Of a stretch of 64,000 bases of DNA, positions 9,091 to 19,558 are shown one piece after another. The notes beneath the pieces were generated by a model. The model made no database searches. It worked only from the letters and a program-made list of their open reading frames with translations, and was not told where the DNA came from. How positions within the stretch are numbered: position 1 is the first letter of the stretch; each line of letters begins with the position of its first letter. Source of the DNA: Arthrobacter sp. OVS8 (GTDB lineage Bacteria; Actinomycetota; Actinomycetes; Actinomycetales; Micrococcaceae); assembly GCA_028370155.1 (NCBI GenBank), contig CP116670.1:3720001-3784000 (forward strand), read 5' to 3'. The position numbers and the translations under genes are program-made.

Positions 9091-10476
9091 ATGAAGTACG
9101 CCCAGTCCGTTCTGGACCTCATCGGCAATACGCCGCTCGTCAAGCTCCACCACGTAACCGACGGCATCGGGGCCACGGTCCTGGTGAAGCTCGAATACCT
9201 GAACCCCGGCGGTTCCATCAAGGACCGCATCGCGGTGAAGATGATCGAGGAGGCCGAACGCACCGGCAAACTCCTGCCCGGAGGCACCATCGTGGAGCCC
9301 ACGTCCGGCAACACCGGCGTCGGCCTGGCGCTGGTGGCCCAGCAGAAGGGCTACCGCTGCATCTTCGTGGTGCCGGACAAGGTAGGCGAGGACAAGCGTG
9401 CCGTGCTCCAGGCCTACGGCGCCGAGGTGGTGGTGACGCCCACCGCCGTCGCCCCCGACAGCCCGCAGAGCTACTACGGCGTCTCGGACCGCCTCGTCAC
9501 CGAGATTCCGGGCGCCTACAAACCCGACCAGTTCTCCAACCCCGCCGCCCCGGCCAGCCACTACGAGTCCACCGGGCCGGAAATCTGGCGCGACACGGAC
9601 GGCCGCGTCACACACTGCGTGATCGGCGCCGGAACCGGCGGCACCATCACCGGCACGGGCCGGTACCTCAAGGAAGTCTCCGCGCACCGCGCGGAGTCCG
9701 ACGGCGGCATGGTCAAGATCATCGGCGCCGACCCGGCAGGTTCGGTCTACTCCGGCGGCACCGGCCGGCCGTACTTCGTTGAGGGCGTCGGCGAGGACAT
9801 GTGGCCCGCCAACTACGACAAATCGGTCCCGGACGACGTCATCGCCGTCAGCGACGCCGACTCCTTCGAAATGACGCGCCGGCTCGCCCGCGAGGAAGGG
9901 CTGCTGGTTGGCGGCTCCTCCGGCATGGCCGTCGTCGCCGCCCTGCAGGTCGCCAAGAACCTGCCGGAGGACGCCGTCGTCGTCGTGATCCTGCCGGACT
10001 CCGGCCGCGGCTACCTGGCCAAGATCTTCAACGACCAGTGGATGCGTTCCTACGGCTTCCTGGCCAGCGGCGACGAAGCGTCCGTGGGGGAGATCCTCAA
10101 GGCCAAGACCGGGGAACTGCCGGACCTGGTGCACATCCACCCCAATGAGAGCGTCCGTGACGTCATCAACATCATGAACGAATTCGGTGTCTCGCACATC
10201 CCGGTGCTGTCCCAGGAACCGCCCGTGGTCATGGGCGAGGTCCTCGGCGCCGTCGACGAACGCACGCTGACCGCGAAACTTTTCCGCGGCGAGGCGAAAC
10301 TGTCGGACAAGATCTCCGAACACATGGAGGCCCGGCTGCCGGTGATCGGCTCGCTCGAATCGATCTCGACGGCCCGGGAACTCCTCTCCGACGCGGACAC
10401 GCTTATGGTGACGTTCGTCGGCGCACCGGTGGGGATCCTGACCCGCCACGACCTGCTCGCCTACCTGAGCAACTGA
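9091..10476 (+). CDS. cbs: Cystathionine beta-synthase
   Basis: Intact, 461 residues. It is a fold-type II PLP enzyme with LNPGGSIKDR (Schiff-base Lys44), the TSGNTG phosphate-loop motif near 71-76 and the GAGTGGTITG glycine loop near 185. Two CBS domains follow from about residue 335 (VHIHPNESVRDVINIMNEFG and LPVIGSLESISTARELLSDA). It condenses homocysteine with serine, or with activated serine, to cystathionine in the cytoplasm. The start is ATG 9091. The metB gene follows 79 bp downstream, the same order as cbs and metB in mycobacteria. Confidence 0.92.
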   Translation: MKYAQSVLDLIGNTPLVKLHHVTDGIGATVLVKLEYLNPGGSIKDRIAVKMIEEAERTGKLLPGGTIVEPTSGNTGVGLALVAQQKGYRCIFVVPDKVGEDKRAVLQAYGAEVVVTPTAVAPDSPQSYYGVSDRLVTEIPGAYKPDQFSNPAAPASHYESTGPEIWRDTDGRVTHCVIGAGTGGTITGTGRYLKEVSAHRAESDGGMVKIIGADPAGSVYSGGTGRPYFVEGVGEDMWPANYDKSVPDDVIAVSDADSFEMTRRLAREEGLLVGGSSGMAVVAALQVAKNLPEDAVVVVILPDSGRGYLAKIFNDQWMRSYGFLASGDEASVGEILKAKTGELPDLVHIHPNESVRDVINIMNEFGVSHIPVLSQEPPVVMGEVLGAVDERTLTAKLFRGEAKLSDKISEHMEARLPVIGSLESISTARELLSDADTLMVTFVGAPVGILTRHDLLAYLSN

Positions 10477-10555
10477 CCCAGCAACTGACCGCACACTGAC
10501 CCGGACACCGGACCGCCCTCCCCGGGAGCCCGGCCGCCGGCCGAAAGGAACGCAC

Positions 10556-11772
10556 ATGTCTTTGCCAGAAAGCTCCTCCGCGAACACCCCCGGCTTCAAC
10601 ACCCGCGCCGTGCACGCCGGCCAGGCGTTCGAACCGCGCACCGGTGCCGTCGTGCCGCCCGTGCACTTCTCCTCCACCTATGCCCAGGAAGCGATCGGAG
10701 TGCTGCGCGCCGGCTACGAGTACGGCCGCGGAACCAACCCCACCCGTGACTCCCTGCAGGAGCAGCTCGCGGCGCTGGAAGGCGGGACCGCCGCGTTCTC
10801 CTTCAGCTCCGGCCTCGCCGCCGAGGACTCGATGATCCGCGCGCTCACCCGCCCCGGTGACCACATCGTCCTCGGCAACGACGCCTACGGCGGTACCTAC
10901 CGGCTGATCAGCCGGGTGCTGGGGAGTGGGGCATCGGCAACACCCCGGTGGACATGTCCAACCTTGACGCCGTCGCGGAGGCTGTTGCGGCCGGCGGAAC
11001 GAACGGGGGCAAGACCCGACTCGTGTGGGTGGAGACGCCGTCGAACCCGATGATGAAGATCACCGACATCGAAGCCCTCGCCAAGGTGGCGCACGACGCC
11101 GGCGCCCTCCTGGTGGTGGACAACACCTTCGCCTCGCCCTACCTGCAGACCCCGCTGGCCCTCGGCGCCGACGTGGTGGTGCACTCCACCACCAAGTACA
11201 TCGGCGGGCACTCCGACGTCGTCGGCGGTGCGATCATCGTCAACGACGCCGAGCTGGCCGAGAAGATCGGCTTTGTGCAGTTCGCCGTCGGCGCCATCTC
11301 CGGCCCGATGGATGCTTTCCTCACCACCCGCGGGCTCAAGACCCTCGGCGTCCGGATGGACCGGCACAGCGACAACGCCCAGGCCGTTGCCGAGTGGCTG
11401 CTGCAGCGGCCCGAGGTCGAGGCCGTGCTGTACCCGGGACTGCCCTCCCACCCCGGGCACGAGCTCGCCCGGAAGCAGATGAAGAAGTTCGGCGGCATGA
11501 TCTCCGTGCAGTTCAAGGGCGGCGAGGCGGCGGCACGCAAGGTGGCCGAATCCACCTCCGTGTTCACGCTCGCGGAGTCCCTCGGCGGGATCGAATCCCT
11601 GATGAACTACCCCTCGGAAATGACACACGCCTCGGTCAAGGGCACCGAACTGGCCGTCCCCGTCAACCTGATCCGGCTCTCCTGCGGCATCGAGGACGTC
11701 GAGGACCTCATCGCCGACCTCGAACAGGCGTTCTCCCAGATCGAACCCGCGGCCGGCGAGTCAGGCAGTTAA
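10556..11772 (+). CDS. metB: Cystathionine gamma-synthase/lyase family enzyme (frame broken once)
   Basis: A Cys/Met-metabolism PLP enzyme of about 405 residues, with FNTRAVHAGQ at the N-terminus, SSGLAAED, ETPSNPMMKITDI, and the PLP lysine in VVHSTTKYIGGHSDVVGG. It makes cystathionine from activated homoserine and cysteine, and in actinobacteria often also cleaves it. Pairing with cbs argues for a role in reverse transsulfuration too. The frame breaks at about 10922, CTGGGGAG where CTGGGGGAG gives VLGEWGIGNTPVDM. The start is ATG 10556 after GAAAGGA. Confidence 0.88.
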
Positions 11773-11778
11773 CCACCC

Positions 11779-13056
11779 GTGACCACCACCATCAGGGCCA
11801 CGGCCTCCACCATGCGCGGCAGGGTCGCGACAGCGGCCGGCGCGCTCGCCGTCGTCGCCGCCCTGGTGGTCCTGTACTCGGCCTACATCCCGCTGATGAA
11901 CGACTTCGAGGTGTACTTCTACGGCGGTAGCCGGGTGCTGCAGACCGGGGAGGCCGGCGTCAATGAGCTCTACGCGCCGCGCGACGGACTGCCGTTCACC
12001 TACCCGCCGTTCGCCGCGCTGCTGTTCGCGGCCATGGCGAGCCTCGGCCAGAGCGGCGGCAGCCTCCTGTTCATCACGACGGCGTTGCTGGGCGCCGGGG
12101 TGGTGTCCGCCTGGCTCGCACGGCACTACTTCCGCCTCGGCAGCTGGCGCAACGCGATCGCCGACTGGCGGTTCCGCGCCGTTTCGCTGGCCGGGACCGC
12201 CGCGATCCTGCTCCTGGGGCCCTGGCGGGACACCTTCGACTTCGGCCAGATCAACATCATCCTGATGGGCCTGATCCTGGCCGACTTCGCGCTGTACGGG
12301 AAAGCCCGGTCAGGGGAGATCCGCTGGCCCGCAGGGCTGCTGATCGGCATCGCGGCCGGGATCAAGCTGACCCCGCTGGCGTTCGGGCTTTACTTCCTGG
12401 TCCGCCGCGATTTCAAGGCCCTCGGCTGGATGGCCGCCGGGTTCTTTGGCTCGATCGCTCTGGCCTGGGCCATCCTGCCCACGGCCTCGGTCACGTTCTG
12501 GACCAGGATCCTGCCGGACACCGGACGGATCGGCGGTCCCGCGTACGTGGACAACCTCTCCGTCAAGGGACTGCTGCTGCACCTGGGACTGCCGGATTCC
12601 GGACTGACCAGCATGCTGTGGCTGGTCCTCTCCCTGGCGCTGGCCGCTCTAGCCGCGCTGGTCATCGCGTGGGCGGTGGCCGCGGACGAGAACTTCGTGG
12701 CGGTCTCCGCCACCGCCGTGCTGATGCTCCTGATCAGCCCGGTGTCCTGGTCCCACCACTGGGTGTGGATGGCCGTGGCGCTGCCCTGCATGGGCTTCGC
12801 GATCCACCGCGTGCCGTCCCGGAACGGCCGGATGCGCCTTGCCGGGTGGGTCATCGTCGCCTTCTCTGCCCTGGCCTTCTACCTGACGCCCAAGTACCTG
12901 TCTGTCATGGCGGGCGCGGCCGAGTGGGGCAAGGACCCGCAGACCCAATGGCAGCTCATCGTGGCGAGCCTCGGCGTCCTCTGCGGCATCGCGATGCTGG
13001 TCTTCTGGGCACTGGCCTACCGCCCCTCCCGCGCCGCGCTCCGCACGGGAACGTAG
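11779..13056 (+). CDS. GT87-family polyprenol-phosphate-mannose-type glycosyltransferase (copy 1)
   Basis: An intact 425-residue polytopic membrane protein with about ten helices, starting with GTG 11779 six bases after metB. DUF2029/GT87 hallmarks are the early acidic loop NDFEVYFYGG, LPFTYPPFAALLF, GQINIILMGLILADF, a ILPDTGRIGGPAYVDN loop and SPVSWSHHWVWM. The family moves mannose or arabinose from polyprenyl-phosphate donors onto envelope glycolipids outside the membrane. It is a paralogue of the gene at 15106-16547 and could be co-transcribed with metB. Confidence 0.8.
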   Translation: MTTTIRATASTMRGRVATAAGALAVVAALVVLYSAYIPLMNDFEVYFYGGSRVLQTGEAGVNELYAPRDGLPFTYPPFAALLFAAMASLGQSGGSLLFITTALLGAGVVSAWLARHYFRLGSWRNAIADWRFRAVSLAGTAAILLLGPWRDTFDFGQINIILMGLILADFALYGKARSGEIRWPAGLLIGIAAGIKLTPLAFGLYFLVRRDFKALGWMAAGFFGSIALAWAILPTASVTFWTRILPDTGRIGGPAYVDNLSVKGLLLHLGLPDSGLTSMLWLVLSLALAALAALVIAWAVAADENFVAVSATAVLMLLISPVSWSHHWVWMAVALPCMGFAIHRVPSRNGRMRLAGWVIVAFSALAFYLTPKYLSVMAGAAEWGKDPQTQWQLIVASLGVLCGIAMLVFWALAYRPSRAALRTGT

Positions 13057-13109
13057 CGCCGGGCCACCCGGCTCCGCCCGGCCCGCGAAATGACATCTGG
13101 GCGCACAAT

Positions 13110-13136
13110 CTAGCTTTCTTGAAGATAGTCAGCTAG
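13110..13136. promoter_or_regulatory. Inverted repeat CTAGCT-N15-AGCTAG upstream of HxlR gene
   Basis: Perfect 6-bp arms (13110-13115 and 13131-13136) just upstream of the HxlR-type regulator ATG at 13146, with an A/T-rich interior unusual for this genome. HxlR/MarR-type dimers often bind such sites over their own promoters. Autoregulation is an inference. Confidence 0.35.
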
Positions 13137-13145
13137 TTTGTCCGC

Positions 13146-13683
13146 ATGGCACTTCGATCCGACTGGTCCCGGCGGACCTGCAGCATGGCCCGGGGCCTCG
13201 ACATCCTCGGCGATCCCTGGGGCATGCTGGTCCTGCGCGAGGTCTTCTTCGGCAACGGCCGCTTCGACGCCATGAAATCCCGGCTCGGAGCGGCGGATTC
13301 CGTCCTCACCAAACGTCTGGCCGCACTCGTCGACGCGGGGCTGCTCACCCGGCGCCCCTACGACGACGGCGGCCGCACCCGCCAGGAGTACGTCCTCACC
13401 GAGAAGGGGAGGACGCCCTGCCGGTGCTCAACGCCGTCGTGATCTGGGCCGAAAAGCACCTGCCGCCCCCTCGGAACAAGCCCACATGTTTGTGATCCAC
13501 ACCGGCTGCGGCGCGCGCACCACCTCCGCAGACAGTTGCACCGAATGCGGGGAACGGCTCACGGCCCGGAACACGAGCTGGCACAGCCTCGCCAGAACCC
13601 CGGACCCCGTGCCCCTTGCCGCCACCTACGCTTCCCCGGCCCCGTCCGTGAAAGCCATTTCCCAGAACGGACCCGCCCTGTGA
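13146..13683 (+). CDS. HxlR-family winged-helix regulator with cysteine-rich tail (frame broken twice)
   Basis: MALRSDWSRRTCSMARGLDI and LGDPWGMLVLREVFFG give the HxlR start, with its conserved N-terminal Cys. FDAMKSRLGAADSVLTKRLA is the recognition region and QEYVLTEKG the wing. After two one-base losses (near 13408 in GGGG and near 13470 in CCCCC) the protein continues LPVLNAVVIWAEKHL, then a C-terminal tail with Cys at GCGARTT and SCTECGERL. This resembles a small zinc ribbon. About 179 residues. It ends at TGA 13683, overlapping the GTG of the MFS gene, which it probably regulates. Confidence 0.78.
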
Positions 13684-15022
13684 GCGCACCCCAGACCACC
13701 CTGCTGCCCGCTCCCAAGCGCAGGATCCACCCGGCCTGGATCGTCGCCGCGGTGGCGTTCCTCGCGCTCGTCGGGGCCGCGGGGTTCCGGGCCGCTCCAG
13801 GTGTACTGATGGTGCCGCTGCAGGAAGAATTCGGCTGGTCCACCACCGTGCTGTCGGCCGCGGTCAGCATCAACCTGGTGCTCTTCGGCCTCACTGCCCC
13901 CTTCGCCGCGGCCCTGATGGAACGTTTTGGCATCCGTGCAGTCACGGCCGTGGCCCTCCTGCTGATCGCGGCCGGCAGCGCCCTGACCGTGCTCGTCACG
14001 GAGTCCTGGCAGATCCTGCTCACCTGGGGACTGCTCATCGGGCTCGGAACCGGGTCTATGGCGCTGGTCTTCGCGGCAACCATCGCCAACACCTGGTTCG
14101 CGAAAAGTCGCGGCCTGGTTATCGGCATCCTCACCGCCGGCAGCGCCGCCGGACAACTGGTCTTCCTGCCGTTCATCGCCGCCCTGGCCCAGGACCCGGG
14201 CTGGCGGCAGGCTTCACTGTTGATCGCCGCCGGCGCCCTCGCCGTGGTGCCGCTGGTCCTGAAATTCCTGAAGAACTCACCGGCCGACGTCGGCGTGCTG
14301 CCCTACGGCGCCGAAGCGGAGCCCGGGTCCCCGCCGCCCCGGGCGCTCCGGCATCTGGCATTCCGGCGGCCGGGGCCGGCGAACCAGGCCGCAACGCCGC
14401 CGTCCGTGCCCTGCAGGTGCTCAAGCGGGCCAGCAAGGTGCGGACCTTCTGGGCCCTCGTCGCGGGGTTCGCCATCTGCGGCGCAACCACCAACGGCCTG
14501 ATCGGCACGCACTTCATCCCCTCCGCCCACGACCACGGCATGTCCCAGACCACCGCGGCAGGCCTGCTGGCCGTCGTCGGGATCTTCGACATCGTGGGGA
14601 CGATCGCCTCCGGCTGGCTGACGGACCGCTTCAATCCCCGGATCCTGCTCGCGGTCTACTACCAGTTCCGCGGCATTGGCCTGTTGGTGCTGCCGTTGCT
14701 GCTCAGCGCCACAGTCCAGCCCAGCATGATCGTGTTTGTGGTGATCTACGGACTGGACTGGGTGGCTACCGTGCCGCCCACCGCCGCCATCTGCCGCCAG
14801 GTGTTCGGGGCGGACGGCAGCGTTGTGTTCGGCTGGGTCTTCGCGGCCCACCAGCTCGGCGCGGCCGCCGCCGCACTGGGGGCCGGGGCCATCCGGGACG
14901 CCACCGGACAGTACACCTACGCCTGGTTCGGCGCCGCCGCGATGTGCACCATCGCCGCCGTCGTGAGTGCGAGTATCCGCAAGGACGCCGCCAGGAAGGA
15001 CGTCGCCGCCGTCCCCGCGTAG
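13680..15022 (+). CDS. MFS transporter (frame broken once)
   Basis: About 447 residues and 12 predicted helices, starting GTG 13680 in a GTGA overlap with the HxlR gene. The first half has GFRAAPGVLMVPLQEEFGWS and the loop ALMERFGIRAVTAVALLL. The second has SGWLTDRFNPRILLAVYYQF. The overall pattern recalls oxalate/formate-antiporter-type MFS carriers. The substrate is unknown, and coupling to an HxlR regulator suggests inducible efflux or uptake. One base is missing near 14330 in a CCGCCGCC run within the central cytoplasmic loop. Confidence 0.78.
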
Positions 15023-15105
15023 GGCTTCGGTAGGATGGGCAGCGAGGCCGGGCGCCCTGCCGGTGCCCCGTACGAGCCTCGAATCAGCCACATTTTGGGG
15101 GATCC

Positions 15106-16547
15106 ATGTCACTGCTCGACGCCGAAAACCGGCCCGCGCCGCCCGCCGCAGCGCCGCCACCCGGGCCGGTACGGCCGTCCGGCCTTGCTCACGTGGCCGG
15201 GCTGGCGCAACTCTCCCGGCTGGCGCAGCGGCTTCCGGTGCCGCAGTTGCTGAGGCTCTCCACCATGCTGGCCCTGGCCGCGGTGCTGTTCCTGGTGTGG
15301 ACCTGGCTTGGTGTCTGGGCGAAGCAGGGACTTGATTTCAGTGTCTACTGGCACGGCGGCAAGATCCTCAACGAGGCCGGGGCAGCGCCGTCGGACCTTT
15401 ACCGCGGCAACATCGACTGGGCCGGCGGCCCCCAGCTGCCGTTCACGTACCCGCCCTTTGCCGCGCTGCTCTTCAGCCTGCTGGCCCGGCTGCCGGAACC
15501 CGTGGCCCTCACGATGTTCAACGCGGCCGGCACGGTTGTGGCGGGGTGGCTGGCCCTGCTCGCAGTGCGGTACTGGCACGGCAGGACGGACTGGCGGGGT
15601 ACCTTCAACCAGGCGCGCAACCGCTGGGGCGCCGCGGTGCTGGTCCTGGCCGTGCTGAACCTGGGTCCCTGGCGCGAAACCCTGGCGTTCGGGCAGATCA
15701 ACATCCTGCTTATGGGCCTCATGGCGGCGGACTTGCTGTCCCGGAACCGGCGCTGGACCAGCGGTTTCCCCGGAAGCGGCTTCCTGGTGGGCGTCGCCGC
15801 CGGCATCAAGCTGACGCCGCTCGTCTTCGGGCTGTACTTCCTGATGCGCAAGGACTGGCGCGGCCTGCTGAACATGGGCGCGGGCTTCGCCTGCACAGTG
15901 CTGCTCGGATGGTTGCTCCGGCCGGCGGAATCCCTGCAGTTCTGGCTGCAGATCCTCCCGGACACGTCACGGATCGGCGGCGCGGGATACGTCGACAACC
16001 TCTCCCTCAAGGGGCGCTGCTGCACTTCGGCGTCCCCGAAGCGTCAGTCACCGTGCCGTGGCTCCTGTTGAGCCTGCTGGTGGTGGCCGCGGCGGCCGCG
16101 GTCATCAGGATGGCCAGCGCCCAGGGGTCGCGTGTGGTGGCCATCTCGGCGACGGCACTGGCCATGCTGCTGATCAGCCCGGTGTCCTGGTCACACCACT
16201 GGGTGTGGGTCGCGGCCGTGCTGCCGGCTTTCGCCTGGACTCTCCGCGAGACCCCGCTGCGCCACCGCGGGCTGCGCTGGCTCATGGGCGGAGTGCTGGG
16301 GATCTCGGTCCTGGTCTTCCTGTTCTCGCCCAAGACCATCGGCACGGCGCTGGGCGCGGATAACCTGGACATCCAGACGCCCGGCCTCTGGATCATGGCT
16401 TCGAGCGCCGGTGTGTTCTGCGCGCTCGCCCTCCTGGTCTGCTGGCTCGTGGTGCTCCGGCGAGGGTCGCTGGCGGCGGCGTTCGACGCCCACCGGGGCG
16501 TTGCGGCCGGCGAGGACCGAAACCGGCAAGCGGCAGACCGCGGTTAG
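15106..16547 (+). CDS. GT87-family membrane glycosyltransferase (copy 2; frame broken once)
   Basis: About 480 residues with a Pro/Ala-rich N-terminal tail of some 60 residues before the first helix. It shares with the gene at 11779 the segments LPFTYPPFAALLFS, FGQINILLMGLMAADL, ILPDTSRIGGAGYVDNLS and SPVSWSHHWVWV. The early acidic residue sits in GLDFSVYWHGG. It is expected to add a sugar from a polyprenyl-phosphate donor to an envelope glycan. The frame breaks near 16014, where AAGGGGCGCTG needs a fifth G to give KGALLHFGVPE. Confidence 0.78.
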
Positions 16548-16557
16548 GCTGGTCGGC

Positions 16558-17351
16558 ATGGACCCCAACGCACCCGAAACTCCACCGGTCCCGCCCGCAC
16601 CGCCGCACCGGAAGACGGCCCTTGTGACCGGCGTCGGCCGGCTGGCGGGGATCGGAGCGGGCATCGCGCGACGGCTGGCAGCCGACGGCTGGGACCTCGT
16701 CCTGACCTACTGGCAGGACTATGACGCCCGGATGCCCTGGGGCGTCCAGCCGGACGACGTCGAACGCCTCACCGCGGAACTCCAGGCCACGGGCGCCGCC
16801 GTCGTGGCGCTGCCGGCGGATTTCCAGGACCCGCAGGCCGTGGACCGGCTGATGGCCGCCATCGCGGCGGAGGCCGGACCGCTGCAGGGGCTAGTGCTGA
16901 GCCACGCTGAATCCGTGGACTCGGGCATCCTGGACACCACTTTGGAGAGCTTCGAGCGGCATTTCGCCGTCAATGCCCGCGCCGGCTGGCAGCTGATCGC
17001 AGGGTTTGCGCGGCAGGTCCCGGCCGGGGGCGGCGCTGTAGTGGCATTGACCAGCGACCACACCGCGTTCAACCTGCCCTATGGCGCGTCCAAGGGGCGC
17101 TGGACCGGATCGTGATCGCGGCGGCACGGGAACTCGGCCCGCAGGGGATCAGCGCCAACGTGCTCAACCCCGGTCCGGTGGACACCGGCTGGATGGACCA
17201 GCAACTGCGCGACGACCTGGCCCAGCGCCAGCCCGGCGGGCGGCTGGGAACCCCGGCGGACGTGGCCGGGACGGTGGCGTTCCTGCTCTCGCCCGAAGGC
17301 CGCTGGGTGTCGGGCCAGCTGGTCAAGGCCGACGGCGGGTTCTCCGCCTGA
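16558..17351 (+). CDS. SDR family oxidoreductase (frame broken once)
   Basis: About 264 residues. The cofactor motif is TGVGRLAGIGAGIA after a 20-residue Pro-rich tail. NARAGWQLIAGFARQ and the catalytic Tyr-x-x-x-Lys in LPYGASKGALD follow, then NVLNPGPVDTGWM and the C-terminal SGQLVKADGGF. It reduces or oxidises an unknown alcohol or ketone with NAD(P)H. The frame breaks near 17096 at AAGGGGCGCTG, the same string that breaks the gene before it. Restoring one G joins the Lys to the next helix. Confidence 0.82.
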
Positions 17352-17380
17352 CGCGCCCGGACCCTCGCCGGGTTGGCATT

Positions 17381-17413
17381 TCGCGGCAGTGTTCGCGCTC
17401 AACACTGCCGCGA
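17381..17413. repeat. Perfect 13-bp palindrome between convergent genes
   Basis: TCGCGGCAGTGTT and AACACTGCCGCGA flank a 7-base loop. The flanks GGCATT and GGTGCAC extend the pairing imperfectly. It sits between the SDR (+) and acyl-CoA dehydrogenase (-) stops, so it may terminate both. It lacks a T run and looks like a mobile or dispersed intergenic palindrome. Confidence 0.6.
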
Positions 17414-17439
17414 GGTGCACACTCGCGGAGGTGGGAGGC

Positions 17440-18653
17440 TCAGCGGAAGGCGGCCAGCCCGGTGAGGTGCTGGCCCAGGATCAGGGTGTGGACCTCGTCG
17501 GTGCCCTCGTAGGTCCGCACCGACTCAAGGTTGGCGGCGTGCCGCAGCGGTGAATAGTCCAGGGTGATCCCGTTCCCGCCCAGGATGGTCCGGGCCTCGC
17601 GGGCGATCGCGATCGCCTCGCGCACGTTGTTCAGCTTGCCCAGCGAAATCTGCTCGGGCCGCAGCTTCCCGGCGTCCTTGAGCCGTCCCAGCTGCAGCGC
17701 CAGCAGCGTGCCCTTCTGGATTTCCACCAGCATGTTCACCAGCTTCTCCTGGGTCAGCTGGTACCCGGCGAGCGGCCTGCCGAACTGCAACCGCTCCTGC
17801 GAGTACTTCAGAGCGGCCTCGTAGGAGTCCCGCGCCGCGCCCATGGCACCCCACGCGATCCCGTACCGCGCCTCGTTCAGGCAGCTGAACGGGCCGCGCA
17901 GGCCCCGGGCGGCCGGCAGCAGGGCCTCGGGACCCAGCCGGACGCCGTCGAACGTGACATCGCACTGGATCGAGGCGCGCATCGAGAGTTTTTGTCCGAT
18001 CGGCGTCGCGGTGACCCCGGGTGTGCCGGCGGGGACCACAAAGCCACGGACCCCGTCGTCCGTCATCGCCCACACCACCAGTACGTCGGCCACCGAGGCG
18101 AGCCCGATCCAGCGTTTGGCGCCGTCCAGGATCCAGCCGGCGCCGTCGCCCGTGCCGTCGCGGCGGGCGAAGGACTTCATCGCGGCGGGATCGGAACCGG
18201 CGGTGGGCTCGGTCAGTGCGAAGCTGCCGATCAGTTCACCGGCGGCCATCCGGGGAGCCACTCCTGTTTCTGCTCCTCGGAGCCCCACTTGTGGATCGCC
18301 GTCATGGCCAGCGAACCCTGCACGGAGACGAACGTGCGGATCCCGGAATCGCCGGCTTCCAGCTCCATGGCCGCCAGGCCGTATTCGACGGCGGAGCGGC
18401 CCGGGCAGCCGTAGCCGTCCAGATGCATGCCGAGGACGCCGAGCTCTCCCAGTTCCGGCGCCAGCTCGAGCGGGAAGACCCCGTTGTCGTACCAGGCCGC
18501 GATGCCCGGACGGATCCGCTGTTCGGTGAAATCCCGGATCCGCTCACGTACGGCCAGCTCTCCGGCGCTCAGCAGCGAATCGATCGCCAGGACGTCGGAG
18601 ACGTCGGAGATGCCGGAAATATCGGAACCATTGGGGCCAGCCTCGTTGCTCAT
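17440..18653 (-). CDS. Acyl-CoA dehydrogenase, glutaryl-CoA dehydrogenase-like (frame broken once)
   Basis: About 404 residues. The N-terminal helical domain contains IRTFVSVQGSLAMTAIHKWG. The flavin-binding region is GSFALTEPTAGSDPAAM with KRWIGLASVADV. The C-terminal catalytic glutamate lies in RTYEGTDEVHTLILGQ, where glutaryl-CoA dehydrogenases have YEGTHDIH. It oxidises a short acyl-CoA using FAD. The frame breaks near 18253, where CTCCCCGG needs one more C to join LPRMAAGEL. Start ATG 18653. Confidence 0.83.
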
Positions 18654-18834
18654 TCCAGCATCCTACGGTCTGGGGCCTGCCGCGGGCCCGGCCTTCCTGC
18701 CCAGTTGCTTCTGGACACGGCCGCGGATTCCGGGCGACCCGCCGGTGTCGCGGGCGGATGGAGGGCCCGGCAGGAAAGCAACCGGGCAGGAACGTTGCGG
18801 GGAGCCCGGGCGGGCCCAGGCCTACACTGGTGCC

Positions 18835-19488
18835 ATGGACACCGCATCCGTTCTTGCCGTCTGCCGCGTACACCAGTTGCTGGACGACCCGGGCAGTGTG
18901 GGCGTGACAGCGATCGACAAACGCCCCGTGGCTGGGCCGGTCAAAGTCCACAGGCTCGGACTGCATGGCGACATCCAGGCCAGCCGCGTGCATCACGGCG
19001 GCGAGGACCAGGCGCTGTACGCCTACTCCCAGGACGACGCCGACTACTGGGCAGCGGAACTCGGCCGCGACCTCCCGCCGGGGATCTTCGGTGAGAACCT
19101 GCGCGTTGCCGGGGTCAGCGCCACGGACGCCATCATCGGCGAACGCTGGAAGATCGGGCTGGACGTTGAAGTCGAAGTGACCTCGCCCCGCACCCCGTGC
19201 GCCACTTTCCAGCGCAGGATGCACGAGCCGCACTGGGTCAAGCGGTTCGGCGAGGCAGGCCGCGTGGGAACGTATCTGCGCGTCGTGCGGGTCGGCAGCA
19301 TCCAGGCAGGGGACCACATCCACCGGATCTTCGTCCCCACCCACGGGGTAACCATCGGCAAATGGTTCAGCGCTCCCACGGTTGAGGATATGGAGGCCCT
19401 GCGGGACGCCGACGCCGACGGCCAGATCCGCCTCCAGCCCGAATACCACGCGGAGTTTGAGAAGCTGCAGCGCCGCCTCGGCGTGTAG
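18835..19488 (+). CDS. MOSC-domain protein (YiiM-like)
   Basis: Intact, 217 residues. The MOSC fold has HGGEDQALYAYSQDDADYW and IFGENLRV, and the conserved cysteine is in SPRTPCATFQRRM. YiiM-type proteins use molybdenum cofactor to reduce N-hydroxylated compounds such as 6-hydroxylaminopurine. It has the C-terminal YiiM-like extension (VEDMEALRDADADG), so it is more than a bare MOSC domain. The start is ATG 18835. Isolated; no Moco genes are nearby. Confidence 0.8.
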   Translation: MDTASVLAVCRVHQLLDDPGSVGVTAIDKRPVAGPVKVHRLGLHGDIQASRVHHGGEDQALYAYSQDDADYWAAELGRDLPPGIFGENLRVAGVSATDAIIGERWKIGLDVEVEVTSPRTPCATFQRRMHEPHWVKRFGEAGRVGTYLRVVRVGSIQAGDHIHRIFVPTHGVTIGKWFSAPTVEDMEALRDADADGQIRLQPEYHAEFEKLQRRLGV

Positions 19489-19558
19489 CAGCGCCGCCTC
19501 GGGCGACGCGGGGCCGGCGGCCGTGTGCGCAAGCTCACCGCCGTCGTCGGCCCCTGAG

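Noticed and set aside
9007..10677. 556-codon open frame antisense to cbs, and similar long antisense frames such as the 725-codon one at 57615-59792
   Set aside because: They mirror strongly coded genes in a very G+C-rich sequence, have His/Gly/Arg-rich composition without domain signatures, and are typical shadow frames.
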